Source: an uncultured Clostridia bacterium (lineage in GTDB: Bacteria; Bacillota; Clostridia; Oscillospirales; Ruminococcaceae). Taken from it: a DNA stretch of 7,057 bases. The stretch is from contig CALLQM010000146.1 in NCBI GenBank assembly GCA_938014855.1, positions 1-7,057 of the forward strand, written 5' to 3'. Below, piece by piece: positions 1-6,863 of this stretch. Both the position numbers and the translations under genes were made by a program. Position 1 is the first letter of the stretch, and each line of letters starts with the position of its first letter. The notes beneath the pieces are model-generated. The model made no database searches, was not told the DNA's origin, and worked only from the letters and a program-made list of their open reading frames with translations.

Positions 1-405
1 GATTTGGGACTTGTCAATCAAGCGGAATACTATACAGGAATCATCTTCCGCGGGTATTTGGACGGAATTGGGGAGCCGGTGCTCTCCGGCGGCCGTTATG
101 ACAACCTGATCAGCGATTTCGGCGCCAGCCTTTCCGCCACCGGTTTTGCGGTTACAGTGGATTTGGTAACCGAGGCAATCGGACAGCGCGGTCAGAAAGT
201 GCCGGATGTTTTGGTGTTCGCGGATGAAAACCGCCTGCCGCAGTCGATCCATTACATAAAATCGCTGATACAGGATGGGCTGATTGCTGAAAACTGTGTG
301 CTCGATGACTTGGAATCCGCATTGGACTATGCGCGCCGCCGGGGCATTCGCAGGCTGCATGTGGTGGATGAAGAAATCAAAATCATCGATGTCAACAGAA
401 CATAA
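1..405 (+). CDS. hisZ: ATP phosphoribosyltransferase regulatory subunit HisZ (3' part; start lies upstream)
   Basis: This is the C-terminal 134 residues of HisZ, a catalytically inactive relative of histidyl-tRNA synthetase that binds the short form of HisG and confers activity and histidine feedback on it. The visible part carries the synthetase-like elements EYYTGIIF and GGRYDNL, followed by a motif-3-like GFAVTVDLV stretch and a C-terminal alpha/beta tail of about 75 residues. In true HisRS the first element is preceded by an RG(L/M)DYYT motif with a catalytic arginine. Here the corresponding stretch is LVNQAEYYT, with Asn in place of that Arg, which fits HisZ and argues against hisS. The family is usually near 390 residues, so roughly the first two thirds are outside the window. 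It ends 15 bases before hisG, whose short form requires HisZ, and this context supports the call strongly. The frame is open from base 1, so the first in-frame TTG at base 4 is not a real start. Confidence 0.93.
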   Translation, partial: DLGLVNQAEYYTGIIFRGYLDGIGEPVLSGGRYDNLISDFGASLSATGFAVTVDLVTEAIGQRGQKVPDVLVFADENRLPQSIHYIKSLIQDGLIAENCVLDDLESALDYARRRGIRRLHVVDEEIKIIDVNRT

Positions 406-420
406 GGGGAGGGCTGTCAG

Positions 421-1062
421 ATGAAACCGATTCGGATCGCCCTCACCAAGGGCAGACTGGAAGAAAAGAGCATTGAACTGTTTGAACAATTGGGATATGA
501 CTGTACAGCGGTGCGGCAAAAAGGACGCAAATTGATTCTTCCGCTGGCAAACGCCAATATCGAAATCGTACTTGCAAAAGCAGCTGATGTTGTCACCTAT
601 GTCGAAAATGGGGTATGTGATATCGGTGTTGTGGGCAAAGATACCATTATGGAAAAGGGCGGCACTTTTTATGAGGTTGCGGATCTCGGTGTTGGAAAAT
701 GCCGATTCGCACTTGCGGTTCCAAAAGGCGTCGATTTCTATCAAGGGTATCACACCCGCTGTATCGCATCCAAATATGTGAATGTAGCGCGTGCTTTTTT
801 TGAACGCAAGGACATGGATGTCAACATTGTAAAAATTGAGGGCTCTGTGGAATTAGCTCCCATTCTCGGCTTGTCCGATGCCATTGTCGATATTGTGGAA
901 ACTGGTACGACGCTGAAAGAAAATGGTTTGGTAATTGCTGAATATGTGTGTGATATTAGTGCACGGATGATCGTGAACATTGCCAGCTTAAAACTGCGTA
1001 AAAGTGAGATTGAACCGTTTATTGATCAAATCGAGCGGTATTTGGAGGGGAAACCGGAATGA
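421..1062 (+). CDS. hisG: ATP phosphoribosyltransferase catalytic subunit, short form (HisG_S)
   Basis: HisG condenses ATP with PRPP to give phosphoribosyl-ATP, the first committed step of histidine synthesis, in the cytoplasm. The 213-residue product begins with the typical IRIALTKGRL and has the two-lobed periplasmic-binding-protein-like core. The family signature runs from Glu144 to Leu165 and includes the PRPP-binding loop ETGTTL (160-165). It ends at IERYLEG without the roughly 80-residue C-terminal regulatory domain of long HisG. It is therefore the short class, which works as a hetero-octamer with HisZ, encoded immediately upstream. The ATG is preceded by an AAGGGGAGGG ribosome binding site (404-413) with suitable spacing. 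The stop overlaps the hisD start by four bases (ATGA), suggesting translational coupling. The assignment is secure. Confidence 0.98.
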   Translation: MKPIRIALTKGRLEEKSIELFEQLGYDCTAVRQKGRKLILPLANANIEIVLAKAADVVTYVENGVCDIGVVGKDTIMEKGGTFYEVADLGVGKCRFALAVPKGVDFYQGYHTRCIASKYVNVARAFFERKDMDVNIVKIEGSVELAPILGLSDAIVDIVETGTTLKENGLVIAEYVCDISARMIVNIASLKLRKSEIEPFIDQIERYLEGKPE

Positions 1063-2348
1063 TTCAAATTGTGAAAGCGGATGGACAAGCGGAAAAAGAA
1101 TTGTTTTCTGTTCTGCGCGGCCGAAGCGGAAAAGTAAATGAAGAAGTCACAAAAACGGTGGCCGAAATCATCAAAGAGGTACGCGAGCGCGGGGATGACG
1201 CAGTGCGGGATTATACGAATCGATTTGATGGTCAATGTCCAGAACTGTTTGAGGTGGATCGGGAAGTAATCAACGATGCGCTGACCGAAGCAGACCCCGA
1301 ATTCGTAGATGCTCTGCTCAACGCGATGGAGAACATTACAAATTTCCATCAGCGGCAGAAACAACAAGGCTTTATTGATGCCAAGTCAAACGGCGTGATT
1401 ATGGGACAGCGTATTCGAGGACTTGATCGGGTTGGGCTTTATGTGCCGGGCGGCACAGCCGCGTATCCTTCAACGGTACTTATGAACTGTGTTCCGGCTG
1501 TCATTGCCGGTGTAAAGGAACTAATCATGGTCACCCCGCCGCGTAAGGACGGCACCCCAAACCCCGATATTTTGGTTGCGGCAGCAATCGCAGGCCTTGA
1601 CCATGTATTCCTAATGGGCGGCGCACAGGCGGTAGCAGCGCTGGCTTATGGTACACAAACAGTGCCACGAGTGGATAAAATCGTAGGACCGGGTAATATT
1701 TTTGTTGCCACAGCAAAAAAACTGCTGTATGGTGTGGTTGATATTGATATGATTGCAGGCCCGAGCGAAATTTTGATCATTGCTGATGAATCTGCCAATC
1801 CCGCCTATCTTGCCGCCGATATGATGAGTCAGGCGGAACACGATAAATTGGCGTCGTCTATTTTGCTGACAACCAGTGAAAAAATAGCGGATGCGACGGT
1901 ACAAGAACTAAAACGGCAAGCTGCGGATTTATCCCGTGCAGATATTATCGAACAATCCCTGCGCGATTATGGCGCAATTGTCGTCTGCAGAAACGAACAG
2001 GAAATGGTCGACCTTGCCAACGAATTGGCGCCGGAGCACCTTGAAGTCATGACCGCGAACCCCTTTGACTATCTAGGAAAACTGGATAATGCAGGCAGTG
2101 TATTTCTCGGGCAATATGCACCGGAACCGTTGGGCGATTATTACGCGGGTCCGAATCATGTGCTCCCCACTTCAGGAACAGCACGTTTCTTTTCTCCGCT
2201 TGGAGTGGACAGCTTTATCAAAAAATCCAGTTATATTTATTATACAGAAGATGCTCTGCGGGAAGCAAAGGACGATATTTTATTGATAGCGGGCAAAGAA
2301 CAGTTGACCGCTCATGCGCATTCCGTCCAAGTTCGGTTTCCTGAATAA
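1059..2348 (+). CDS. hisD: Histidinol dehydrogenase
   Basis: HisD is a zinc enzyme that oxidises L-histidinol to L-histidine in two NAD-dependent steps, ending the pathway. At 429 residues it has the normal family length. Recognisable elements are the glycine-rich GLYVPGGTAAYPS (126-138), VGPGN (209-213) and the AGPSE segment (233-237) leading into MSQAEH. By family alignment Gln258, His261, Asp360 and His419 are the zinc ligands, and Glu326-His327 in APEHLE are the catalytic acid/base pair. All are present. The start ATG overlaps the hisG stop and follows a GGAGGGG site at 1044-1050. The gene is followed by a 25-base gap before hisC, among the longer gaps in the operon but too short for a separate promoter to be evident. 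Confidence 0.98.
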   Translation: MIQIVKADGQAEKELFSVLRGRSGKVNEEVTKTVAEIIKEVRERGDDAVRDYTNRFDGQCPELFEVDREVINDALTEADPEFVDALLNAMENITNFHQRQKQQGFIDAKSNGVIMGQRIRGLDRVGLYVPGGTAAYPSTVLMNCVPAVIAGVKELIMVTPPRKDGTPNPDILVAAAIAGLDHVFLMGGAQAVAALAYGTQTVPRVDKIVGPGNIFVATAKKLLYGVVDIDMIAGPSEILIIADESANPAYLAADMMSQAEHDKLASSILLTTSEKIADATVQELKRQAADLSRADIIEQSLRDYGAIVVCRNEQEMVDLANELAPEHLEVMTANPFDYLGKLDNAGSVFLGQYAPEPLGDYYAGPNHVLPTSGTARFFSPLGVDSFIKKSSYIYYTEDALREAKDDILLIAGKEQLTAHAHSVQVRFPE

Positions 2349-2373
2349 GGTAATTTGAAAAGGAGGATGCCTC

Positions 2374-3426
2374 ATGTATCAACTTCCCGAAAAATTAAAA
2401 AAATTAGTTCCTTATGAGCCGCTGAAAGGCGATTATGTGATTCGCGCGGATGCAAACGAAAGCTTTTTGTCTCCACCTACTTATCTGCGCTCACAAATTG
2501 CAAATGTGATTTCTCAAATTGAGTTTAATCGCTATCCCGACCCAAATTGCACAGAACTTTGCAATCAGTTTGCAGGATTTTTTGATTTAAATGCGGCACA
2601 TGTGGCTGCCGGCAACGGTTCGGATGAACTGATCGGATTGATTATTTCTTCCTTTACTTCGCAAGGGGATTCTATGGCAGTGGTAAGCCCGGACTTTTCG
2701 ATGTATGCATTCTATGCGCAGATGTGCGGTGTAAAGGTCGAAACCTTTTCAAAAGAAAAAAATGATTTAGCCTTAGATATCGATGCGTTTATCGCATTTG
2801 CACAAGAAAATCAAGTATCTTTAGTGATTCTTTCGAACCCTTGCAATCCGACATCCTTAGTGGCTTCACGGGAAGATGTTCTAAAAATTGTACACCGTCT
2901 TGATTGCTTGGTGGTAATTGATGAAGCCTATATGGAGTTTACGGAGGGTTCGGTTTTAGATCTTGCGAACAGCCGGGATAATCTAATCGTATTAAAAACT
3001 TGTTCCAAGGCATTTGGTATGGCCGCAATTCGATTGGGGTTTGCGGTTTCCAATCCAACCATTACCAATGCACTGCGTGCGGTAAAATCCCCTTATAATG
3101 TCAATGCTATGACGCAGGCGGTTGGGTGCCTTTTGTTTGAGCAGGAAGATTATTTGAATACCTGTATAGAAAAAATCAAACAGTCCCGCGATAAGCTTTA
3201 TCAACTGATTTTTTCGTTAAAGAAAGAGAAAACGGACATTTTGGAACTTGTCAATACACAGGCGAACTTTGTTTTTTTGAAGGTTACAGAGCCGGAAAAA
3301 GTATATCGATCTATGCTTAAACGAGGAATTGCGATACGGCGGCTTGGATGTTATTTACGAATTTCAGCGTCAAGTGTTGAAGAAAATCAAGCTATTGTGA
3401 CCGCTCTGTCAGAAATCTTGCGATAG
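2374..3426 (+). CDS. hisC: Histidinol-phosphate aminotransferase
   Basis: HisC transfers an amino group from glutamate to imidazole acetol phosphate, giving histidinol phosphate; it is a fold-type I, PLP-dependent enzyme. The 350-residue length is typical. The N-terminal region has DANES (26-30) and NRYPDP (52-57), then GNGSDELI (80-87). Asn158 in NPCNPT, Asp183 and Tyr186 in VIDEAY, and the Schiff-base Lys212 in TCSKAFGMAAIRLGF form the cofactor site. Arg329 in YLRIS matches the substrate-carboxylate arginine. Two positions differ from the usual family consensus: the Gly after NPxNPT is Ser161, and the usual Gly-Thr after LRI(S/T)x is Ser-Ser (333-334). Other aminotransferases share this fold, but operon position and the motifs favour HisC. 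A full AAGGAGG site (2360-2366) sits seven bases before the ATG. Confidence 0.96.
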   Translation: MYQLPEKLKKLVPYEPLKGDYVIRADANESFLSPPTYLRSQIANVISQIEFNRYPDPNCTELCNQFAGFFDLNAAHVAAGNGSDELIGLIISSFTSQGDSMAVVSPDFSMYAFYAQMCGVKVETFSKEKNDLALDIDAFIAFAQENQVSLVILSNPCNPTSLVASREDVLKIVHRLDCLVVIDEAYMEFTEGSVLDLANSRDNLIVLKTCSKAFGMAAIRLGFAVSNPTITNALRAVKSPYNVNAMTQAVGCLLFEQEDYLNTCIEKIKQSRDKLYQLIFSLKKEKTDILELVNTQANFVFLKVTEPEKVYRSMLKRGIAIRRLGCYLRISASSVEENQAIVTALSEILR

Positions 3427-3438
3427 GGGGGAGACCTT

Positions 3439-4017
3439 ATGAGAGAATGCACAATCAAGCGTGCTACAAAAGAAACAGATATCACGCTGACGGTCAATTT
3501 GGATGGAAAAGGATGTTTTTCCGGTTCATCCGGAATCGGCTTTTTCGACCACATGCTTTCTGCATTTGCGGTACACAGCGGGATTAATTTGACTTTGCAA
3601 ATGACCGGAGATTTACAGGTCGACTGCCATCACTCGGTGGAAGACCTCGGCATCGTGCTTGGACAAGCATTTTCAGAGCTTTTAAGCGATAAAAGCACCA
3701 TTGCTCGTTATGGCAGTTTTTATATTCCGATGGATGAAGCGCTTGCGTTCTGTTCGGTTGATATTAGCGGACGCCCCTATTTGGTATTTAACAGCTCCTT
3801 TACAAATCCATCGGTTGGTGCGTTTGACTGCTGTATGACCGGAGAGTTCTTCCGCGCATTTGCTATGAATGCTGGTATGACGCTTCATATCCAAGTGTTG
3901 TATGGCGAAAACGACCATCACAAGATTGAAGCAATCTTCAAGGCGGCTGCGCATGCCCTCAAAGCTGCCATTGCTCCCAATACAGGAGGAATTCTTTCTT
4001 CCAAGGGGGTGCTGTGA
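3439..4017 (+). CDS. hisB: Imidazoleglycerol-phosphate dehydratase (monofunctional)
   Basis: HisB removes water from imidazoleglycerol phosphate to give imidazole acetol phosphate, using a di-manganese site. The 192-residue protein covers only the dehydratase. There is no N-terminal HAD phosphatase domain like that of the bifunctional enterobacterial HisB. The duplicated metal-binding architecture is visible: FFDHML (35-40), DCHHSVED (62-69), PMDEAL (97-102) and GENDHHKIEAIFKA (156-169), carrying the expected His and Glu ligands. The first His-His motif usually reads DDHH; here the second residue is Cys63, which is not expected to be a ligand. Translation starts at ATG after a GGGGGGAG site that overlaps the hisC stop. 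The protein ends with the usual SSKGVL tail, three bases before hisH. Confidence 0.97.
   Translation: MRECTIKRATKETDITLTVNLDGKGCFSGSSGIGFFDHMLSAFAVHSGINLTLQMTGDLQVDCHHSVEDLGIVLGQAFSELLSDKSTIARYGSFYIPMDEALAFCSVDISGRPYLVFNSSFTNPSVGAFDCCMTGEFFRAFAMNAGMTLHIQVLYGENDHHKIEAIFKAAAHALKAAIAPNTGGILSSKGVL
4003..4009 (+). promoter_or_regulatory. Ribosome binding site supporting the GTG start of hisH
   Basis: AAGGGGG lies inside the last codons of hisB, 11 bases before the GTG at 4021. A nearer GTG at 4014 is in another frame. The GTG at 4021 gives the canonical HisH N-terminus (f)MIAIIDYGAGN, so this site and the protein family agree on the non-ATG start. Confidence 0.65.
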
Positions 4018-4020
4018 CCG

Positions 4021-4632
4021 GTGATTGCAATTATTGACTACGGTGCAGGCAACCTGTTCAGTGTAAAAAATGCACTGGATTTTCTCAAAGTGCCGAATGT
4101 AATCGCTTCCGACTCTGCGGCTCTTCAGTCGGCAGATGCTTTAATTCTGCCGGGGGTTGGCGCTTTTCCGGATGCTATGAAAAAGCTTAACGAAACCGGA
4201 TTGGTACCGGTTATTCAGGAGCAGGCACAAATAAAGCCGCTGTTGGGAATTTGTCTTGGAATGCAGATTTTGTTTGAAACAGGATATGAATTTGAAGAGA
4301 CGCAGGGGTTAGGGCTGATTGAAGGCACGGTAAAACGCATCGATGCGGGCGGTTTAAAAATTCCGCATATGGGATGGAACGATTTAACGGTACAGCATCC
4401 GTGTGAGATGACTGCCGATACAAAAAACGGAGACTATGTTTATTTCGTGCATTCCTATCGTGCGGAAACCTCGGATAAAAACATTTCCTGTTACACGATT
4501 TATCATGAAAAAATCCCCGCGCTGGTGCATCAGGGATTTGTATATGGGGCGCAGTTCCATCCGGAAAAAAGTGGTTCTGTGGGACTTAAAATGTTAAAAA
4601 ATTTTGCAGGATTGGCAGGAAAATCGTTATGA
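4021..4632 (+). CDS. hisH: Imidazoleglycerol-phosphate synthase, glutaminase subunit HisH
   Basis: HisH hydrolyses glutamine and passes ammonia through the HisF barrel to make imidazoleglycerol phosphate and AICAR from PRFAR. It is a class I (triad) glutamine amidotransferase of 203 residues. The nucleophile is Cys78 in GICLGMQ, and the His180/Glu182 pair lies in AQFHPEKSG. The oxyanion-strand region LPGVGAF (43-49) and the HisF-contacting IPHMGWN (114-120) are intact. The start is GTG rather than ATG; it gives the expected IAIIDYGAGN beginning, and no in-frame ATG lies nearby. The gene starts three bases after the hisB stop and overlaps hisA by four bases (ATGA). Its partner hisF is two genes downstream. 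Assignment is secure; the weaker start codon may tune its yield, but that is inference. Confidence 0.97.
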   Translation: MIAIIDYGAGNLFSVKNALDFLKVPNVIASDSAALQSADALILPGVGAFPDAMKKLNETGLVPVIQEQAQIKPLLGICLGMQILFETGYEFEETQGLGLIEGTVKRIDAGGLKIPHMGWNDLTVQHPCEMTADTKNGDYVYFVHSYRAETSDKNISCYTIYHEKIPALVHQGFVYGAQFHPEKSGSVGLKMLKNFAGLAGKSL

Positions 4633-5354
4633 TCGTATTACCGGCAATTGATATTCAAGGCGGCAACTGTGTACGCCTGCTCAAAGGCGATTTTGCGACC
4701 GTGCATAAGGTTGCGGAAAATCCGATCGATACTGCGATGGATTTTCGGAAAGCAGGTGCTTCATGGATTCATATGGTGGATTTAGATGGTGCAAAAAACG
4801 GCAGTACTGTGAATGCACCGCTGTTTCTTAAAATCGCCGCATCCCGCGGATTAAAAGTGGAACTAGGCGGCGGTATACGCACGATGAAAACCATCGCTAA
4901 TTATATTGAAAACGGAATTTCCCGTGTTATTTTAGGATCAGCCGCGGTAAAAAATCCTGCATTAGTTCGAGAGGCGGCAGATGCATTCGGCGAGCAAATC
5001 GCGGTGGGAATTGATGCAAAAAATGAAATGGTCGCAACAGAAGGATGGCTGGATACCAGCGATGTTCATTATTTAGACTTGGCAAAGCAAATGGAGCAGA
5101 CTGGTGTAAAAACGATTATTTTTACCGATATTTCCAAAGATGGCACCTTGCAGGGTACAAACCTTGAACAGTTGGCGGCCATCAATGATGCTGTTTCCTG
5201 CAATATTATTGCAAGCGGAGGCGTTCGCGACCTCGACGACATCAAAGCCTGCAAAAAAATGGGGCTGTACGGTGTCATTTGTGGAAAATCGCTTTACAGC
5301 GGCAGTCTTTCATTGGAAAAAGCCATTGAATTGGCAGGTGAGCAGTTATGTTAG
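4629..5354 (+). CDS. hisA: ProFAR isomerase HisA (phosphoribosyl-formimino-AICAR-phosphate isomerase)
   Basis: HisA catalyses the Amadori rearrangement of ProFAR to PRFAR, on a (beta/alpha)8 barrel. The 241-residue product has the catalytic Asp8 in LPAIDIQGG, a second catalytic Asp129 in VGIDAK and Thr166 in FTDISKDGT, matching the family triad. The two phosphate-binding loops are visible as GGGIRT (80-85) and ASGGVRD (195-201), reflecting the half-barrel duplication shared with HisF. No extra TrpF-like features of PriA were noted, and PriA is an actinobacterial form, so a dedicated HisA is favoured. The ATG overlaps the hisH stop, with AGGA at 4617-4620 as the likely binding site. The last codons overlap hisF by seven bases. 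Confidence 0.97.
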   Translation: MIVLPAIDIQGGNCVRLLKGDFATVHKVAENPIDTAMDFRKAGASWIHMVDLDGAKNGSTVNAPLFLKIAASRGLKVELGGGIRTMKTIANYIENGISRVILGSAAVKNPALVREAADAFGEQIAVGIDAKNEMVATEGWLDTSDVHYLDLAKQMEQTGVKTIIFTDISKDGTLQGTNLEQLAAINDAVSCNIIASGGVRDLDDIKACKKMGLYGVICGKSLYSGSLSLEKAIELAGEQLC

Positions 5355-6112
5355 CAAAACGAATCATTCCTTGTCTGGATGTCAAAAACGGTAAAGTTGT
5401 AAAAGGTGTCAACTTTGTCGGTATTCGTGAAGTTGGTGATCCGGTGGAATGTGCGATGGAGTATGACCGACAGGGTGCGGATGAAATCACATTTTTAGAT
5501 ATAACGGCAACGCATGAGGGACGCAGTACCATGATCGATGTGGTGCGCAATACTGCAAAAAATGTGTTTGTACCGCTGACTGTCGGCGGCGGGATTCGGA
5601 CGGTGGAGGACTTTCGGGAAATTCTGCGCGCGGGTGCCGATAAAATTTCTGTAAATTCTGCCGCGGTACGCAATCCACAACTGATAAAGGATGCGGCAGA
5701 ACGGTTTGGCAGTCAATGCGTGGTGGTTGCCATTGATGCAAAACGACGTGAGGACGGCGGCTTTACTGTGGTTGTAAACGGCGGCCGAATCGATATGAAT
5801 ATGGATGCAGTGGAATGGGCGAAGACATGCGAAAAACTTGGCGCAGGCGAACTGCTCCTCACTTCAATGGATACGGATGGATGCCGCAATGGTTTTGATC
5901 TGGAGCTGACGAAAGCGGTCACCGATGCGGTACGGATTCCGGTCATTGCATCGGGAGGATGCGGCTGTCTTGACCATTTTTCGGAAGTGTTCCAACAAAC
6001 CGGAGCAGATGCGGCGCTTGCGGCTTCCTTATTTCATTTCCGTGAACTCACGGTACAGCAGGTCAAACAGCATTTAACTGAGAAAAGTATTCCGGTGAGG
6101 AGGTCACGATGA
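5348..6112 (+). CDS. hisF: Imidazoleglycerol-phosphate synthase, cyclase subunit HisF
   Basis: HisF uses ammonia delivered by HisH to close the imidazole ring of PRFAR, releasing imidazoleglycerol phosphate and AICAR. The 254 residues form a (beta/alpha)8 barrel homologous to HisA. The catalytic pair Asp11 (IPCLDVKNG) and Asp130 (VVAIDAKR) is present. So are the ammonia-gate residues known from the Thermotoga enzyme: Arg5, Glu46, Lys99 and Glu168 (one residue later here, because of an insertion near 134). Phosphate-binding loops are GGGIRT (80-85) and ASGGCGCLDHF (201-211). The latter has two cysteines where Gly-Ala-Gly-x is common. The start overlaps the hisA stop and follows AGGTGAG at 5336-5342. 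The stop overlaps hisI by four bases. Confidence 0.98.
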   Translation: MLAKRIIPCLDVKNGKVVKGVNFVGIREVGDPVECAMEYDRQGADEITFLDITATHEGRSTMIDVVRNTAKNVFVPLTVGGGIRTVEDFREILRAGADKISVNSAAVRNPQLIKDAAERFGSQCVVVAIDAKRREDGGFTVVVNGGRIDMNMDAVEWAKTCEKLGAGELLLTSMDTDGCRNGFDLELTKAVTDAVRIPVIASGGCGCLDHFSEVFQQTGADAALAASLFHFRELTVQQVKQHLTEKSIPVRRSR

Positions 6113-6441
6113 AAAACTTGGACCGTTATTTTAAAAAAGCAGAACTGATTCCGGCGATTGTTCAGGAGGCGGACAGCGGCGAAGTTCTGATGCTTGCGTA
6201 TATGAATCGGGAAAGTCTGCAAAAAACGTTTGAAACCGGATACACTTGGTTTTACAGCCGTTCTCGGCAGGAACTTTGGAACAAAGGTGCAACATCCGGC
6301 CATTTGCAAAAGGTTGTGGATTTGCGGGCGGACTGCGACGATGATACCTTGCTTGTCAAAGTAATCCAAACAGGAAATGCCTGCCATACAGGTGCTCATA
6401 GCTGTTTTTTTAAAGAAATTTGGAGGGATAACCATGACTGA
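6109..6441 (+). CDS. hisI: Phosphoribosyl-AMP cyclohydrolase HisI
   Basis: HisI opens the adenine ring of phosphoribosyl-AMP to form ProFAR, using zinc and magnesium. The protein is 110 residues and contains only the cyclohydrolase domain. Visible motifs are the MLAYMN segment (28-33), the WFYSRSRQELWNKGATSG region (47-64), and DLRADCDDDTLL (71-82), whose aspartates bind magnesium. The zinc cysteines expected from the family are Cys76, Cys92 (GNACHTG) and Cys99 (HSCF). A strong GAGGAGGT site at 6097-6104 precedes the ATG, which overlaps the hisF stop. The pyrophosphohydrolase that precedes it in the pathway is a separate overlapping gene (hisE), not a C-terminal fusion as in many bacteria. 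Confidence 0.97.
   Translation: MKNLDRYFKKAELIPAIVQEADSGEVLMLAYMNRESLQKTFETGYTWFYSRSRQELWNKGATSGHLQKVVDLRADCDDDTLLVKVIQTGNACHTGAHSCFFKEIWRDNHD
6422..6427 (+). promoter_or_regulatory. Ribosome binding site that sets the hisE start
   Basis: GGAGGG lies six bases before the ATG at 6434. It supports that codon over an upstream in-frame ATG at 6377, which would add 19 residues encoded entirely within hisI and not seen in the family. Confidence 0.8.
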
Positions 6442-6760
6442 TGTACTAAAAGGATTGTATGAAGTGGTGCTTGAGCGCCGCGACCATCCACAGGAGGGGT
6501 CATACACTTGTTATCTGTTTGAAAAAGGACTGGATAAAATCTTAAAAAAGTGCGGGGAAGAATGCAGTGAAGTCATTATTGCCGCAAAAAATGGAAAGAA
6601 TGAGGATACCGCGGAAGAAGTCTGCGATTTACTCTATCATCTTCTGGTAATGATGGCGGAACAAGATATCCCTCTTGAACAGATTGAAACTATTTTAGAA
6701 AAACGCAGGCAGAAAATCGGAAACTTAAAAACGTTTCATGTCAGCGATCACAACACTTAA
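6434..6760 (+). CDS. hisE: Phosphoribosyl-ATP pyrophosphohydrolase HisE
   Basis: HisE hydrolyses phosphoribosyl-ATP to phosphoribosyl-AMP and pyrophosphate, the second pathway step. The 108-residue all-alpha protein belongs to the MazG-like pyrophosphohydrolase superfamily. It starts MTDVLKGLYEVVLERRDHP and has the substrate-region KGLDKILKKCGEE. Its metal-binding acidic motif is Glu42-Glu43-x2-Glu46 followed by Glu62-x2-Asp65, with YHLLVMM after it. The frame can be extended upstream to an ATG at 6377, but the GGAGGG site and family N-terminus favour 6434. It overlaps hisI by eight bases. It is the last gene of the operon; the stop lies 14 bases before a terminator hairpin. Confidence 0.96.
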   Translation: MTDVLKGLYEVVLERRDHPQEGSYTCYLFEKGLDKILKKCGEECSEVIIAAKNGKNEDTAEEVCDLLYHLLVMMAEQDIPLEQIETILEKRRQKIGNLKTFHVSDHNT

Positions 6761-6774
6761 AATAGGATGTATGC

Positions 6775-6819
6775 AGGAGCTTTTTGTCGCAGTATAAGGA
6801 CAAAGGGCTCCTTCTTTTT
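6775..6819 (+). terminator. Intrinsic terminator of the his operon
   Basis: A 13-bp perfect stem (6776-6788 with 6799-6811, two G-U pairs), extendable by A6775-T6812, encloses a 10-base loop. It is followed by TTCTTTTT (6812-6819). It begins 15 bases after the hisE stop. The T-tract lies only on the + strand side, so it is oriented for the his transcript and separates it from ispD. Confidence 0.92.
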
Positions 6820-6828
6820 AAAATAAAA

Positions 6829-6857
6829 TTGCTCTTTGTGGTACAATTTGCTATAAT
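6829..6857 (+). promoter_or_regulatory. Sigma-A-type promoter with extended -10, upstream of ispD
   Basis: A perfect TATAAT (6852-6857) is preceded by TG one base upstream (6849-6850), the extended -10 pattern. A partial -35, TTGCTC (6829-6834), lies exactly 17 bases upstream. It begins 10 bases after the his terminator, where a new transcription unit would be expected. Transcription would begin near 6864, about 117 bases before the ispD start. No operator repeat is evident around it. Confidence 0.72.
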
Positions 6858-6863
6858 AATCGT

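Noticed and set aside
2374..3426. hisC looks richer in A+T than parts of hisF, suggesting transfer
   Set aside because: Hand counts of single 60-base lines vary widely within each gene, and the gene fits the operon and family. Sampling noise explains it.
4860..5600. Similar GGCGGCGG(T/G)AT segments in hisA and hisF as a DNA repeat
   Set aside because: They encode the shared GGGIRT phosphate-binding loop of the two paralogous barrels. This is known ancestry, not a recent repeat.
5275..5673. 132-codon minus-strand frame inside hisA/hisF
   Set aside because: It lies antisense to two intact genes, has no family resemblance and no supporting start signals. It is a shadow of codon use in hisF.
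6034..6507. 157-codon minus-strand frame across hisF, hisI and hisE
   Set aside because: It is antisense to three secure genes. Its product resembles no family and looks like a reading shadow.
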